A stretch of DNA of 58,163 nt from Bacteroidales bacterium (GCA_026418905.1 JAOAAK010000030.1:1-58163); one strand, 5' to 3'. Positions 18,323 through 27,133 are shown, numbered from the stretch's first letter. Program-made: numbers and translations. The notes: a model not told the origin generated them from the sequence alone.

Positions 18323-18342
18323 TATTTTTGTCTACAAAGTTA
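18323..18342. promoter_or_regulatory. Closely packed divergent promoter elements
   Basis: Plus-strand TATTTTTG (18323-18330), 25 bases before the NYN gene start, lies five bases from minus-strand TAACTTTG (18335-18342), which faces the macrodomain gene about 80 bases away. Both fit TAnnTTTG. If both are real, RNA polymerase could not occupy both at once. Confidence 0.45.
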
Positions 18343-18355
18343 TAAATTAATCTAT

Positions 18356-19075
18356 ATGAAAAAAACAGATCTTCTACGAATCGCCATGTTTTACGATGGC
18401 AATTATTTTTTGCATGTTAGCAATTTTTATAATCATGTCCATCCTAAGCAAGCAAGAATTAGTATTAACGGTTTGCATCAATTTATACGCCATTTTCTTG
18501 CCAATGAAGAGGAAATTGACGTAAATTATTGCCAGATTGTTGAAGCTCGTTATTACAGGACAAGATTCAGTGCTAAGGAAATTGGACCAAAAGGAAATCA
18601 ACTATTTTTTGATCGTTTGTTTGATGATATTCTAGTCTCGGAAGGAGTTATTCCATTTCATTTCCCAATCCGGACAGTTCAGGGTGTAAAAATGGAGAAA
18701 AGTATTGCTGTGTGGCTTTCTCTTGATGCTTTCGATATTGCCATTCAGAAAAGATTTGATGTTTTTGCTCTTGTTGCTTCTGATGGAGATTACCTACCTT
18801 TGGTAAGAAAACTTAATTCCCTTGGTATTAAAGTTCTTTTAGCTAGCTGGGAATTTGAATATATTGATGACTTTGGTCAACAAAAGATGACTAAAACTTC
18901 TCAAGATTTGATCAAAGAAGTCACTTATCCTGTGTTTTTGAATGAATTGATTGATGATGAAAACAACAAAGATAACGTGCTGATCAACAATATTTTTGTA
19001 GCAAAAACTGATAAAAAAGAATACGATAATTACGAAGAGAATTTAAATTCTTTTGAGAAGAATATGATCTATTGA
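18356..19075 (+). CDS. NYN (PIN-like) domain protein, putative ribonuclease
   Basis: NYN/LabA-type proteins share the PIN nuclease fold and coordinate metal through acidic residues. The 239-residue protein has the first acidic site in FYDGNYF (D14), a KSIAVWLSLDAFDIAIQ helix carrying the middle acids, and VASDGDYLPLVRKL with the last acidic cluster. These are the hallmarks of the DUF88/NYN family. The last about 45 residues form a polar, acidic tail outside the domain. No RNA-binding module is fused. The nuclease function is inferred from the family, not shown. Confidence 0.82.
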   Translation: MKKTDLLRIAMFYDGNYFLHVSNFYNHVHPKQARISINGLHQFIRHFLANEEEIDVNYCQIVEARYYRTRFSAKEIGPKGNQLFFDRLFDDILVSEGVIPFHFPIRTVQGVKMEKSIAVWLSLDAFDIAIQKRFDVFALVASDGDYLPLVRKLNSLGIKVLLASWEFEYIDDFGQQKMTKTSQDLIKEVTYPVFLNELIDDENNKDNVLINNIFVAKTDKKEYDNYEENLNSFEKNMIY

Positions 19076-19090
19076 TGTAAAGCAGGTTGC

Positions 19091-19120
19091 TTGAACTTAC
19101 TGGGAGATTTGCTATTTTTG
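19091..19120 (+). promoter_or_regulatory. Predicted promoter of the membrane protein-rhomboid-mqnC run
   Basis: TTG (19091-19093), a 19-base spacer and TATTTTTG (19113-19120) precede the ATG at 19132. This decides the start: the longer reading frame from a TTG at 19087 would begin inside the promoter. Confidence 0.5.
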
Positions 19121-19131
19121 CTCAAAATTTT

Positions 19132-19935
19132 ATGCTAAAAAAAACTTGGTTTTTGTGGTTGTTGGCAATTTTGATTGGGCTAGGTATCATGTTTTTCCAA
19201 CGATTAACAGGACCTACTTATCCATTATCTCTTAAACTATCCATTGAGGGTCAACGTTTAAAAATTAAATTTCCAAGAAGCTGGACAAGTGGTCAAAATG
19301 CTAAAATATCGATTTCTTCAAAAAAATTATCAGGTCAGTTTTTCATTTTTTATCGCCGCTACAAAAGTCATGATGTTTGGCAACGTGATACTTTTTCTTA
19401 CCAGAACGGTCAATATGTATACAATTTGCCCACCCTACCACCAGCTGGTAAGATGATGTATTCTGTTGTATATTCGGACGGATTCACTGAAAAGCAATTG
19501 CATCCTGAACCCGTAATTTTAAGATATAAAGGATATGTCCCAACTTGGATATTGATTTTGCACGTGTTGATGATGATTTTGTCTGTTTTCTATGGTATTA
19601 GAGCAGGATTAGAAGCTTTGATAATAAGAAAACATCTCGTAAGTCTATCAGCTTTTGCAACGTTATTCCTCTTTGTTGGTGGTCTAATATTGGGTCCTGT
19701 TGTTCAGTATTATGCTTTTGGTGCTTTTTGGACAGGTTGGCCTTTTGGACATGATTTAACAGATAATAAAACAGCTCTTAGTTTGTTAGTATGGTTATTT
19801 GCTCTATGGAGGCTTCGTAAGCATCCCAACAACTGGAAAGTGGTCTTGATCGCATCACTAGTACAAGTTGCCATGTATTTTATTCCTCATAGCTTGTTAG
19901 GTTCGGAGCTTGATTTTGTTAAAGAAAATATATGA
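19132..19935 (+). CDS. Unknown polytopic membrane protein next to rhomboid
   Basis: A 267-residue protein with one N-terminal membrane helix (about 5-22), a soluble beta-rich segment (about 25-140) and about four C-terminal helices. The motif GAFWTGWPFGHDLTDNKT after the third helix is striking, and I believe it recurs in Bacteroidota proteins of unknown function. The start was chosen at MLKKTWF because of the promoter just upstream. Its stop overlaps the rhomboid start (ATGA), so the two are translationally coupled. It could be a rhomboid partner or substrate, but that is only position-based. Confidence 0.72.
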   Translation: MLKKTWFLWLLAILIGLGIMFFQRLTGPTYPLSLKLSIEGQRLKIKFPRSWTSGQNAKISISSKKLSGQFFIFYRRYKSHDVWQRDTFSYQNGQYVYNLPTLPPAGKMMYSVVYSDGFTEKQLHPEPVILRYKGYVPTWILILHVLMMILSVFYGIRAGLEALIIRKHLVSLSAFATLFLFVGGLILGPVVQYYAFGAFWTGWPFGHDLTDNKTALSLLVWLFALWRLRKHPNNWKVVLIASLVQVAMYFIPHSLLGSELDFVKENI

Positions 19936-20540
19936 ATTTCTATTTGTGGATTTTGATACTAACCACCTTGATATCTGTTCTTGCATTTTCGAGTTCCAAT
20001 TTGATGAGCAAAATGATGTTTAGACCTTATCAGATTTATGAACATGGAGAATGGTACCGTTTTTTCACATATGGATTGGTTCATGCCGATTTGATTCACT
20101 TACTAGTGAACATGTGGGTTTTATATATTTTTGGCTCCGTAGTGGAAACTTCGTTGGTTCAACTCAAGGGATTTCGTGGAGAAATGTTTTTTTTGATGTT
20201 ATATGTAGGTGGCTTGGTTTTTAGTCCTCTTTTGTCGTTTCAGAAACATAAAAAAGATATTTTTTATTCTGCTGTTGGTGCTTCTGGTGCTATATCTGCC
20301 GTGGTTTTCGCCTTTATTATAATGTATCCACTTGCCCCTTTAATGATTTTTCCAATCCCCATACAAATTCCAGCCGTATTCTTTGGAATCGCTTATGTTA
20401 TCTATTCATGGTATATGTCTCGAAAAGCTAATGATCAAATAGGTCATGATGCTCATTTGCTTGGGGCAATATACGGAATTGTTTTTATGTTTATCATTGA
20501 GCCCAGATTGATTCTTCACTTTTTTAGCAAAATTTTCTAG
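19932..20540 (+). CDS. Rhomboid family intramembrane serine protease
   Basis: Rhomboids cut transmembrane segments within the bilayer using a Ser-His dyad. The 202-residue protein has six predicted helices. The HADLIHLLVNMW segment matches the conserved helix-2 region, the catalytic serine is S118 in GASGAISAV, and the histidine is H175 in GHDAHLLGAIYG. No cytoplasmic or C-terminal extra domain is present. It overlaps the preceding membrane-protein gene by four bases and is seven bases upstream of mqnC. Substrates are unknown. Confidence 0.9.
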   Translation: MNFYLWILILTTLISVLAFSSSNLMSKMMFRPYQIYEHGEWYRFFTYGLVHADLIHLLVNMWVLYIFGSVVETSLVQLKGFRGEMFFLMLYVGGLVFSPLLSFQKHKKDIFYSAVGASGAISAVVFAFIIMYPLAPLMIFPIPIQIPAVFFGIAYVIYSWYMSRKANDQIGHDAHLLGAIYGIVFMFIIEPRLILHFFSKIF

Positions 20541-20547
20541 TGATTTC

Positions 20548-21615
20548 ATGGTAAACCTTGAAAAGTTTGTTCGAAAATGGTACGAAGATGAAAGTTTAGA
20601 TCTCAATTCCTTCTCTCAGGCATTATGGTTATATCCGTTGGAAGAGTTGATTGGTCTGGCTCATGATATCCGTTTGAGACTAGATGCTAATGGTCGTGTT
20701 GGCTATGTGGTAGAAAGAAACATTAATTATACCAATGTTTGTGTCATTGGTTGCAAGTTTTGTACATATCATTGTTCTATACAAAGTAAAAAGGGGTTTG
20801 TTCTGAGTCAGCAGGAATTGTTTTCCAAGATATCTGAACTCGTAGATAGAGGAGGAAGACAAGTTTTTCTACAAGGTGGCATTCATCCATTTCTGCCGCT
20901 TTCGTGGTATGTAGATATGCTTCAGTTCATTAAAACTCATTTTCCACATCTTCGAATACATGCTTTTAGTCCAGTAGAGATATACCACATAGCAAAACGG
21001 AGTCAGATGTCGATTGAGAATGTGCTTAAGGTCTTACAAGAAGCTGGTCTTGATTACTTGCCGGGGGCTGGAGCTGAAATTCTCGTTGAGCGCGTACGAA
21101 AAATCGTTTCTCCTAAAAAAATAAGTGATCAAGAATGGTTGAACATTATGCATATTGCTCATGAAATGGGTTTGCCAACTTCTGCAACCATGATGTACGG
21201 ACATGTGGAAACACTTGAAGAACGCATTGAGCATTTAAGGAAAATCTATTTGCTTCAAAAAAATAAGCCTGCAAATACTCCTGGTTTTGTGGCATTCATT
21301 CCTTGGCCCTATGTAGGAAACAAAAATTCTATTGGATCCCATAAATTTGTATCTCCTCATACAGCGGTTTCTTACCTGAGATTGATTGCTATTTCTCGAA
21401 TTTTGCTTAACAATATCCCTATTCTGCAAGCTTCATGGCTTACGGTAGGTATAGAAGTTGCTCAGATGGCACTTCATGCTGGTGCTAATGATATGGGCAG
21501 TATTTTGATCGAAGAGAAAGTCATCACCGGGGGGAAACATCAACCATTCCCAAATGAGACTGAAATACAACAAATAATTCGGGATGCTGGCTTTATTCCT
21601 TTTAGACGTAATTAA
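20548..21615 (+). CDS. mqnC: Cyclic dehypoxanthine futalosine synthase
   Basis: MqnC is the radical-SAM enzyme that cyclises dehypoxanthine futalosine in the alternative menaquinone pathway. The 355-residue protein has the CxxxCxxC cluster motif at C65, C69 and C72 (NVCVIGCKFC), preceded by NINYTN. It also shows QGGIHPFLPL, PGAGAEILVERVR, TSATMMYGHVET and FIPWPYVGNKN, all matching MqnC rather than MqnE. It acts just before MqnD, which is encoded about 9 kb upstream. Its stop overlaps the stop of the convergent gene by four bases. Confidence 0.95.
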   Translation: MVNLEKFVRKWYEDESLDLNSFSQALWLYPLEELIGLAHDIRLRLDANGRVGYVVERNINYTNVCVIGCKFCTYHCSIQSKKGFVLSQQELFSKISELVDRGGRQVFLQGGIHPFLPLSWYVDMLQFIKTHFPHLRIHAFSPVEIYHIAKRSQMSIENVLKVLQEAGLDYLPGAGAEILVERVRKIVSPKKISDQEWLNIMHIAHEMGLPTSATMMYGHVETLEERIEHLRKIYLLQKNKPANTPGFVAFIPWPYVGNKNSIGSHKFVSPHTAVSYLRLIAISRILLNNIPILQASWLTVGIEVAQMALHAGANDMGSILIEEKVITGGKHQPFPNETEIQQIIRDAGFIPFRRN

Positions 21616-22328
21616 ATTTTCGGTTTTATTTGAACTTTAATGTATTTAACGATTTGAAGGGCAGTAGTTATTGTACTCAAATTGGTGAAAAGCCTACCGC
21701 TACCTCCCGTGGGATCACCATGCCCAATGGGTTGAAGAAAGTATTCTTCATCGGTTTGTTCAAAATCTATCATGGCAAAATAAACTATGCTGGGTTGTCC
21801 AGAAACTTCATAAGCCCTATTACCAGGAAAACGATTGTTATGCCAGTATTCATTGAAATCGAAAGGTTGATTAATCTCAAAAAACAAAAAACCCTTTCCT
21901 TGATAGTTTTCATCTAGCCGGGTAATGATTCGGAAGTTTTTGGGAGGAGTTGGCCCAGTATAAGCATCGGGAATAGAATTTTCGGTAGTTGGGATGTATA
22001 GTCCGTCTCTTTCTTTAATTCCTCTTTGATGCGACCAAAGAGGTAGGGTAGAAGGATGACGTTTTTCACCTGGTACCCATCGATTATCCTCTACTTTACC
22101 ACGTTCATATACTCCTTTTCCAACAGATTGCGAAACGTAAAGTGTTTGAATAAATTTTCCGTCGGTGTTTGTGAGCCAAATTGCAATCACTGGATGATTG
22201 TATTTTTTACCTCCTGCAACTTCGATGATGATTTCTTGACCTTTCCCGTTTGGGTTTTTGGTCATTTCTACCCACTGTGCTGTATTTATCAGAGGGATTG
22301 CGAAAAATATCAGGTATAAATTTTTCAT
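21612..22328 (-). CDS. Secreted DUF2271-like protein
   Basis: A 238-residue protein with a signal peptide (MKNLYLIFFAIPLINTAQ). Segments HPVIAIWLTNTDGKFIQTLYVS, LPLWSHQRG and the later FFEINQPFDFNEYW match the pattern of DUF2271 proteins, which often accompany ApbE-type flavin transfer and iron uptake genes. PDAYTGPTPP (D121-T127) resembles the Dxx(S/T)GxT flavinylation motif but has Pro in place of Ala. It follows the TonB receptor gene by 11 bases on the same strand, so the two form an operon. No ApbE gene is in the window. Confidence 0.65.
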   Translation of the reverse strand: MKNLYLIFFAIPLINTAQWVEMTKNPNGKGQEIIIEVAGGKKYNHPVIAIWLTNTDGKFIQTLYVSQSVGKGVYERGKVEDNRWVPGEKRHPSTLPLWSHQRGIKERDGLYIPTTENSIPDAYTGPTPPKNFRIITRLDENYQGKGFLFFEINQPFDFNEYWHNNRFPGNRAYEVSGQPSIVYFAMIDFEQTDEEYFLQPIGHGDPTGGSGRLFTNLSTITTALQIVKYIKVQIKPKI

Positions 22329-22339
22329 TTGGTAATTGA

Positions 22340-24724
22340 TTATAATTGAATTATAACTCCTATAGTTGGTAGGATGGTACCTGTTCCATCTGAGGGAATT
22401 TCACGCAATATATATTTCTGAGGGTCATTAGGATCAATGAGAGGTTGTCCTTGAGGATCGAGATTGGTTAGCCGAGGGAGCTCCTGCGCTTTAAAATTGT
22501 AAAGATTTTGTATGTCTAGGTATAGGCGAAAATCAACTTTTTTAAACTGTATAAATTTTTTTTCAATGCGAATATCAAGCTGATGAAAGGGTTTAAATCT
22601 TTCTCCATTAAGCTTAGAATAGTCGAAATAAGGTCTGTTTTGGATGTCCCAGAAAGCGCGTATTGAGGATGTTTCGTAATCGTAGGGGGTGTATGGCAAG
22701 CCTCCAGCGTATCGCCAGCGAAAAGCGAAAGTCCAAAATTTTTTGAACCTTTTGTAAGCAGACACCACAAAAATGTGACGATTATCCCATGAAGTTGGAC
22801 GATAGTTGCCGAGAGCATCCTTAAATTCACTTATCGCAAACGTGTAGGAAATTGAAGCGTAGGCTGTTTGATCATAACTAAAGATCTGAGCAAAAAGCTC
22901 ACTTCCATAAGCCCTGCCTTTTGAAATGGATGTTGCTGGTTCATTTCCAATTGCACCATAATCAAGAGGTTTGAAAGCAAATGAAAGTCCATCCGTTAAA
23001 GAAGTCGGATATTTCGAGTAATGTTTGTAGAATCCTTCAAGAGTAATTTTAATGTTGGAATCATACAAATATGTAAACCCTGATACCACATGTGTTGACT
23101 GAATATATGAAAGTCTTTTTTTATTAACGAATATCCCATTTTCAAGATAGCCCATGGTCGTATAAGGTGGCAACTGAAAATATCTCCCTATTCCAGATTC
23201 CCACGATATTTTGGGAGCAAGTTTAAGTGAAGTGGCTATTCGAGGAGATATTTGTTTAAAAGGATTGTTCATTGTAGCACTATAGGTTGTTGCATCTGTT
23301 CTCACACCAGCTGTAATGGAGAGATTTGAATTAAAAAATTCTCGACTGGTTTGAAGGAAAACACCATATTTCCAAAAATACAAGTTGGATTCGAATTCTA
23401 ACGTATCAATTGAATTACTCTTTAATAGTTTTTGAAAAGTCTTATTTTCATAGGTAGCGTATTCAATGTTTAAACCATACTGGATTTTACTCAAAGGCCA
23501 TCGGTAAGTTCTTTCGATTCGAAACTTATTTTCTTGTTCGTTGCTGGAATAATCAAGTAATTTTTTGCTTGGATCTTCGATATTATCAAGGTACTTGATT
23601 TGAGAATTATTAAGCATACTGCGGCTTAACACCAGAAGTAGGGATCCATTCTGATAAAAGTGTCGGTATGAAATACCAGTAACATAGTTCCACTGAGAAT
23701 AAATGGGTAAATATTTAAGAATGTAAAGCTGAAATTCAGTAGGATCCTGAATATTTAAATCAAGTTTCATAACATCAAGAGCCCCAAGACTTAGAAAACC
23801 GATTTCATTTCGATTATCTGGTTTGTATCGAATTTTAATTGTGTAATCATTAAAAGTTGGAAGAAAGGGGAGTTGTAATGCTTTAAAAAGCAAAGCCAAA
23901 TACGAACGGCGTATACTAAAAAGATATCCTGTTTTTTCCCCGATAGGACCATCGGAGGAAAAAGCAGCTTCAGAAGCTCCAATAGAAAAACGGAAAGATG
24001 GTTTTGTTTCACGAGGTGTTTTAGTCTTAAACTCAAAAACAGAACTCAAGGCATTGTAACGGGATGCGGGAAAGGAACTAGCAAGAAAATCCAAATTTTT
24101 AATGATATCTGTATTTAGAATGCTATTGGTTCCTCCGGAGGCTCCTTGTGTGGCAAAATGGTTTATATAAGGTATTTCAATATCGTCGACGAAAAATCTA
24201 TTTTCACTGGTAGAACCGCCACGGACAATGATATCATTACGGTTAGCTATAGGAAAAGCAGCAACGCCAGGAAAATTCTGAATAACTCGAGCTATGTCGC
24301 GGTTACCGCCAGCGGAATTTTCAATTTCACTTGCACTGATCTTGATGTTAGAAATTGGACTTTCAAGTTTTTTTTCAAATTTTTCAGCTGTAACTTGAAC
24401 TTCTTTCAATGCAAAACTTTGTTCCTCAAGACTAAATTCAAGTGTTACGGTTTTGTTATTTAACACTTCTATTTCTTGTGTAATGATGGGCTTAAAACCT
24501 ACCGCTGAAATTCGCAGGACATAAAAACCTGGCGGGATGGAGGCTATGATAAATTTACCATCAAAGTCGGAATAGGAACCCGTTGTTGTATTTAAGACTT
24601 GAATGGTTGCAAAAGGAATAGGTTCGTTGTTTTTTGAACTTTTGACATAACCTTCAATGTTTCCTGTTTGAGCGTGTGTAAGAAGTTGAAAATAAAGGAT
24701 CATACATAGGAAAGAAAACCTCAT
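22340..24724 (-). CDS. TonB-dependent receptor with carboxypeptidase-regulatory-like N-terminal domain
   Basis: The protein is an outer-membrane, TonB-energised import barrel. The 794 residues begin with a signal peptide, then a carboxypeptidase-regulatory-like beta-sandwich (about 20-105, GNIEGYVKSSKNNEPIPFAT), a plug domain (about 120-240, with NRDIARVIQNFPGVAAFP and DDIEIPYINHFATQG), and a 22-strand-type barrel. Strand FRLYLDIQNLYNF lies near the end and the last strand is TGTILPTIGVIIQL. No SusD partner follows; a DUF2271-like gene does. The substrate is unknown; the pairing hints at a metal or redox-linked ligand rather than a glycan. Confidence 0.9.
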   Translation of the reverse strand: MRFSFLCMILYFQLLTHAQTGNIEGYVKSSKNNEPIPFATIQVLNTTTGSYSDFDGKFIIASIPPGFYVLRISAVGFKPIITQEIEVLNNKTVTLEFSLEEQSFALKEVQVTAEKFEKKLESPISNIKISASEIENSAGGNRDIARVIQNFPGVAAFPIANRNDIIVRGGSTSENRFFVDDIEIPYINHFATQGASGGTNSILNTDIIKNLDFLASSFPASRYNALSSVFEFKTKTPRETKPSFRFSIGASEAAFSSDGPIGEKTGYLFSIRRSYLALLFKALQLPFLPTFNDYTIKIRYKPDNRNEIGFLSLGALDVMKLDLNIQDPTEFQLYILKYLPIYSQWNYVTGISYRHFYQNGSLLLVLSRSMLNNSQIKYLDNIEDPSKKLLDYSSNEQENKFRIERTYRWPLSKIQYGLNIEYATYENKTFQKLLKSNSIDTLEFESNLYFWKYGVFLQTSREFFNSNLSITAGVRTDATTYSATMNNPFKQISPRIATSLKLAPKISWESGIGRYFQLPPYTTMGYLENGIFVNKKRLSYIQSTHVVSGFTYLYDSNIKITLEGFYKHYSKYPTSLTDGLSFAFKPLDYGAIGNEPATSISKGRAYGSELFAQIFSYDQTAYASISYTFAISEFKDALGNYRPTSWDNRHIFVVSAYKRFKKFWTFAFRWRYAGGLPYTPYDYETSSIRAFWDIQNRPYFDYSKLNGERFKPFHQLDIRIEKKFIQFKKVDFRLYLDIQNLYNFKAQELPRLTNLDPQGQPLIDPNDPQKYILREIPSDGTGTILPTIGVIIQL

Positions 24725-24796
24725 TTTTTTAGCAAAAGAACAAAAAAGGCTTTTAAAATAGAAAAAAAAATGATGAAAATCAATAAAGAACGTTTA

Positions 24797-25057
24797 TCAG
24801 TCGTTGAGCTTTAAAGTAATTAGTTGGGCAGTTACACCATTTAATAAATTCAGCTTTCGAGTAAGTTCTTCATGTTGAGACGTATCACCTACAAGCTCGA
24901 GAAAAATTAACCCGTTTTCGCTGCAATTTTCCAACACTCCTTCATGAATACCCAGACGTGTTTTAATAAGACATCCCCATGCGGTTAAAATTTTTTGAAC
25001 TTGGTCGGCTGTTTCTTTTCTTTGACGCAAATAAATCAAAAGTACATTTTTTTCCAT
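24797..25057 (-). CDS. TM1266-like ACT-fold regulator
   Basis: An 86-residue protein with a ferredoxin-like/ACT pattern. KTRLGIHEG, NGLIFLELVGD and LTRKLNLLNGVTAQLITLKL align by eye with the TM1266 family, annotated as putative iron-only hydrogenase system regulators. The family is a small ligand-binding or dimerisation domain related to the NikR C terminus, and no DNA-binding part is present. No hydrogenase or maturase gene is in the window, so its role here is open. It has its own predicted promoter. Confidence 0.6.
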   Translation of the reverse strand: MEKNVLLIYLRQRKETADQVQKILTAWGCLIKTRLGIHEGVLENCSENGLIFLELVGDTSQHEELTRKLNLLNGVTAQLITLKLND

Positions 25058-25070
25058 AGAGGAATTTTTT

Positions 25071-25078
25071 CAAAAATA
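25071..25078 (-). promoter_or_regulatory. Predicted -7 element of the TM1266-like gene
   Basis: TATTTTTG on the minus strand lies 13 bases before the ATG at 25057. It predicts a leader of only about nine bases. Confidence 0.4.
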
Positions 25079-25105
25079 AAAAATTTTTTATAAATAAAAC
25101 AAACC

Positions 25106-25687
25106 TTATTTTGAATGAAATAATTTTTTTTCAACTTCTTCACATATAATATGACCGATCATAATATGGGCTTCTTGTATTCGAGGGGTATGATGAGATG
25201 GAACATCTATTAAGATATGAGCATATTGAGCTAATTGTCCTCCTCCAGCACCGGTCAAAGCAATTATTTGTAAACCCAAAGAACGTGCAGTTTCAGCTGC
25301 TTTCAGAACATTTACCGAATTGCCGGAAGTGGAAAGGGCAATCAGAATGTCGCCCGATCTCCCTTGGGCACGTATGAGTCGACTAAATATCTGAGAAAAA
25401 TCATAATCGTTAGCTACAGCTGTAATATACGACGTATTTGTTGTAAGGGATTCTGCGGGTAGAGGAGGTCTTTCCAGTTTGTATCGTCCCGAAAACTCGG
25501 CTGCTAGGTGTTGGGCATCAGCAGCACTACCTCCGTTGCCGCAGAGCCACAACCGATTTCCACTAAGAAAACATGAAGCAATAAGCTCAATAGACTTTTC
25601 TATTTTCTCGATAAGTTGAACATTTTCAATTATTTTCCTTTTAACCTCGATAGATTCTTCAATGCTGAGTTTTATCATTGTTTTCAA
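25106..25687 (-). CDS. gmhA: Sedoheptulose 7-phosphate isomerase (SIS domain)
   Basis: GmhA makes D-glycero-manno-heptose 7-phosphate, the first step to the heptose used by HldD. The 193-residue single SIS domain shows LCGNGGSAADAQHLAAEFSGRY, LSTSGNSVNVLKAA and a C-terminal EAHIMIGHIICEEVE helix with the metal or substrate His and Glu residues typical of GmhA. The second Met (MIKLS, 25678) is an alternative start. It overlaps the end of the glycosyltransferase gene by 29 bases, so the two are co-transcribed. The family also contains DiaA-like regulators, but the catalytic tail fits an enzyme. Confidence 0.88.
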   Translation of the reverse strand: MKTMIKLSIEESIEVKRKIIENVQLIEKIEKSIELIASCFLSGNRLWLCGNGGSAADAQHLAAEFSGRYKLERPPLPAESLTTNTSYITAVANDYDFSQIFSRLIRAQGRSGDILIALSTSGNSVNVLKAAETARSLGLQIIALTGAGGGQLAQYAHILIDVPSHHTPRIQEAHIMIGHIICEEVEKKLFHSK

Positions 25688-26612
25688 TCACTTCTTTAAT
25701 AATATACTTATTTCTATCGGGACTTACACGTCCGACCATTTCTGCAATAAAGCCACCAATGAAAAGTTGACTTCCTATTATCATACATAAAAGAGCTAGA
25801 TAAAAAATGGGTAATTCAGCCATTTTCTGAAGACCCATAAAAATCTTAGCATAGGCAAGGTAGCCAGCAATAACAAAGCCTATGAAAAAGAGAAGCATAC
25901 CCATAGAGCCAAAAAAATGCATAGGTCGTTTGCCAAATCGAGTTACAAACATGATAGTCAGTAAATCCAGAGGTCCACGTATGAAACGGGCCATCCCGAA
26001 TTTGGAATAGCCATATTTACGTGGTCTGTGAACAACCACTTTTTCACCTATTCGTTGATAACCAGCCCATTTTACTATGACTGGTATATAGCGATGCATT
26101 TCCCCGTATAGTTCAATATTTTTAACTACTTCTTTCCGATATGCTTTAAGACCACAATTAAAATCGTGAAGTGGTATACCGGAAAAAAGTCTTACTGTCC
26201 AATTGTAAAATTTGGTTGGAATAGTCTTAGATATGGGATCGTAACGTTTTTTCTTCCAGCCAGAGACAAGATCGTATTTTTGATCCTTGATCATTTCATA
26301 AAGAGCTGGTATTTCTTCAGGATTATCTTGAAGATCAGCATCCATGGTTATCACAACTTCTCCTCGTGCCCTCTCAAAGCCTACTTGTAGTGCAGCAGAC
26401 TTACCGTAATTCCTGTTAAAACGAATGGCTTTGATAAAAGGGTATTTAGTGGATAATGATTTGATTACATTCCATGATTGATCAGTACTTCCATCATCAA
26501 TAAAAATTATTTCGTAACTATATTGTTCTTGTAATACACGATAAATCCACTCTGTTAGCTCTTCTAAGCTTTCCTGTTCATTAAAGAGAGGGATAATAAT
26601 AGATATGTCCAT
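25659..26612 (-). CDS. Family 2 glycosyltransferase, GtrB/DPM1-like
   Basis: These enzymes transfer a sugar from a nucleotide donor to a polyprenyl phosphate at the inner membrane. The 317 residues contain an N-terminal GT-A domain with DISIIIPLFNEQESL, FIDDGSTDQSW, NRNYGKSAALQVGFE and the metal-binding MDADLQDNPEEIP. Two C-terminal membrane helices (about 235-258 and 270-295) follow. This layout is that of GtrB/ArnC/DPM1-type synthases. A DUF4199-like gene precedes it with a five-base gap and gmhA follows with overlap. The sugar cannot be told. Confidence 0.9.
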   Translation of the reverse strand: MDISIIIPLFNEQESLEELTEWIYRVLQEQYSYEIIFIDDGSTDQSWNVIKSLSTKYPFIKAIRFNRNYGKSAALQVGFERARGEVVITMDADLQDNPEEIPALYEMIKDQKYDLVSGWKKKRYDPISKTIPTKFYNWTVRLFSGIPLHDFNCGLKAYRKEVVKNIELYGEMHRYIPVIVKWAGYQRIGEKVVVHRPRKYGYSKFGMARFIRGPLDLLTIMFVTRFGKRPMHFFGSMGMLLFFIGFVIAGYLAYAKIFMGLQKMAELPIFYLALLCMIIGSQLFIGGFIAEMVGRVSPDRNKYIIKEVIENNDKTQH

Positions 26613-26617
26613 GAAAA

Positions 26618-27133
26618 TTATTTTTTTCGAGCGATCAGAGCTATAAGAGCTGATAGAACAAGAGATTTAATTGGATAATAAGCAAAATAAAAATAATGAG
26701 AAGAAATTTCCTTTAGTTTATCAAGATCTTTGGCAGCTTGTACGAGTCTTTCGTCTTTTTCTGCAAGTTGTAAAATCTCAATTCTTATTTTTTCTATGCA
26801 GTCATTTAAATACGCCGTATCGAGTATAAATAATAAGAGCATTTTAACTACCAAAAAAAGAATGAGAGGTAATGCTAAGATTAAAAAGGAACTCAGCCAT
26901 GCCGTTAGAAAATTGGTAGTTTGATTTTCACTTTTTAAACGAATATCATGAATGGCTTTAAAAGATAGATAACCCAATACGGATGCTTGAACAAGAAAAA
27001 AAACAAACTGAAATTTGAAAATATTACCATTAAAAAAATACACTAATAATAAAGGTAGTATTATGCCTATGGTAGCCCACACCAAATATTTACTGGTTAC
27101 ATCTTTTAGAAGAAAAAAATTAACGTTACTCAT
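26618..27133 (-). CDS. DUF4199-like membrane protein
   Basis: A 171-residue protein with three helices in its N-terminal half and one at the C-terminal end (YPIKSLVLSALIALIARKK), separated by a charged, helical segment. Size, topology and position just before a GtrB-like glycosyltransferase match DUF4199 proteins of Bacteroidota, whose function is unknown. The start has no SD. No active-site motif was seen. Confidence 0.6.
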   Translation of the reverse strand: MSNVNFFLLKDVTSKYLVWATIGIILPLLLVYFFNGNIFKFQFVFFLVQASVLGYLSFKAIHDIRLKSENQTTNFLTAWLSSFLILALPLILFLVVKMLLLFILDTAYLNDCIEKIRIEILQLAEKDERLVQAAKDLDKLKEISSHYFYFAYYPIKSLVLSALIALIARKK

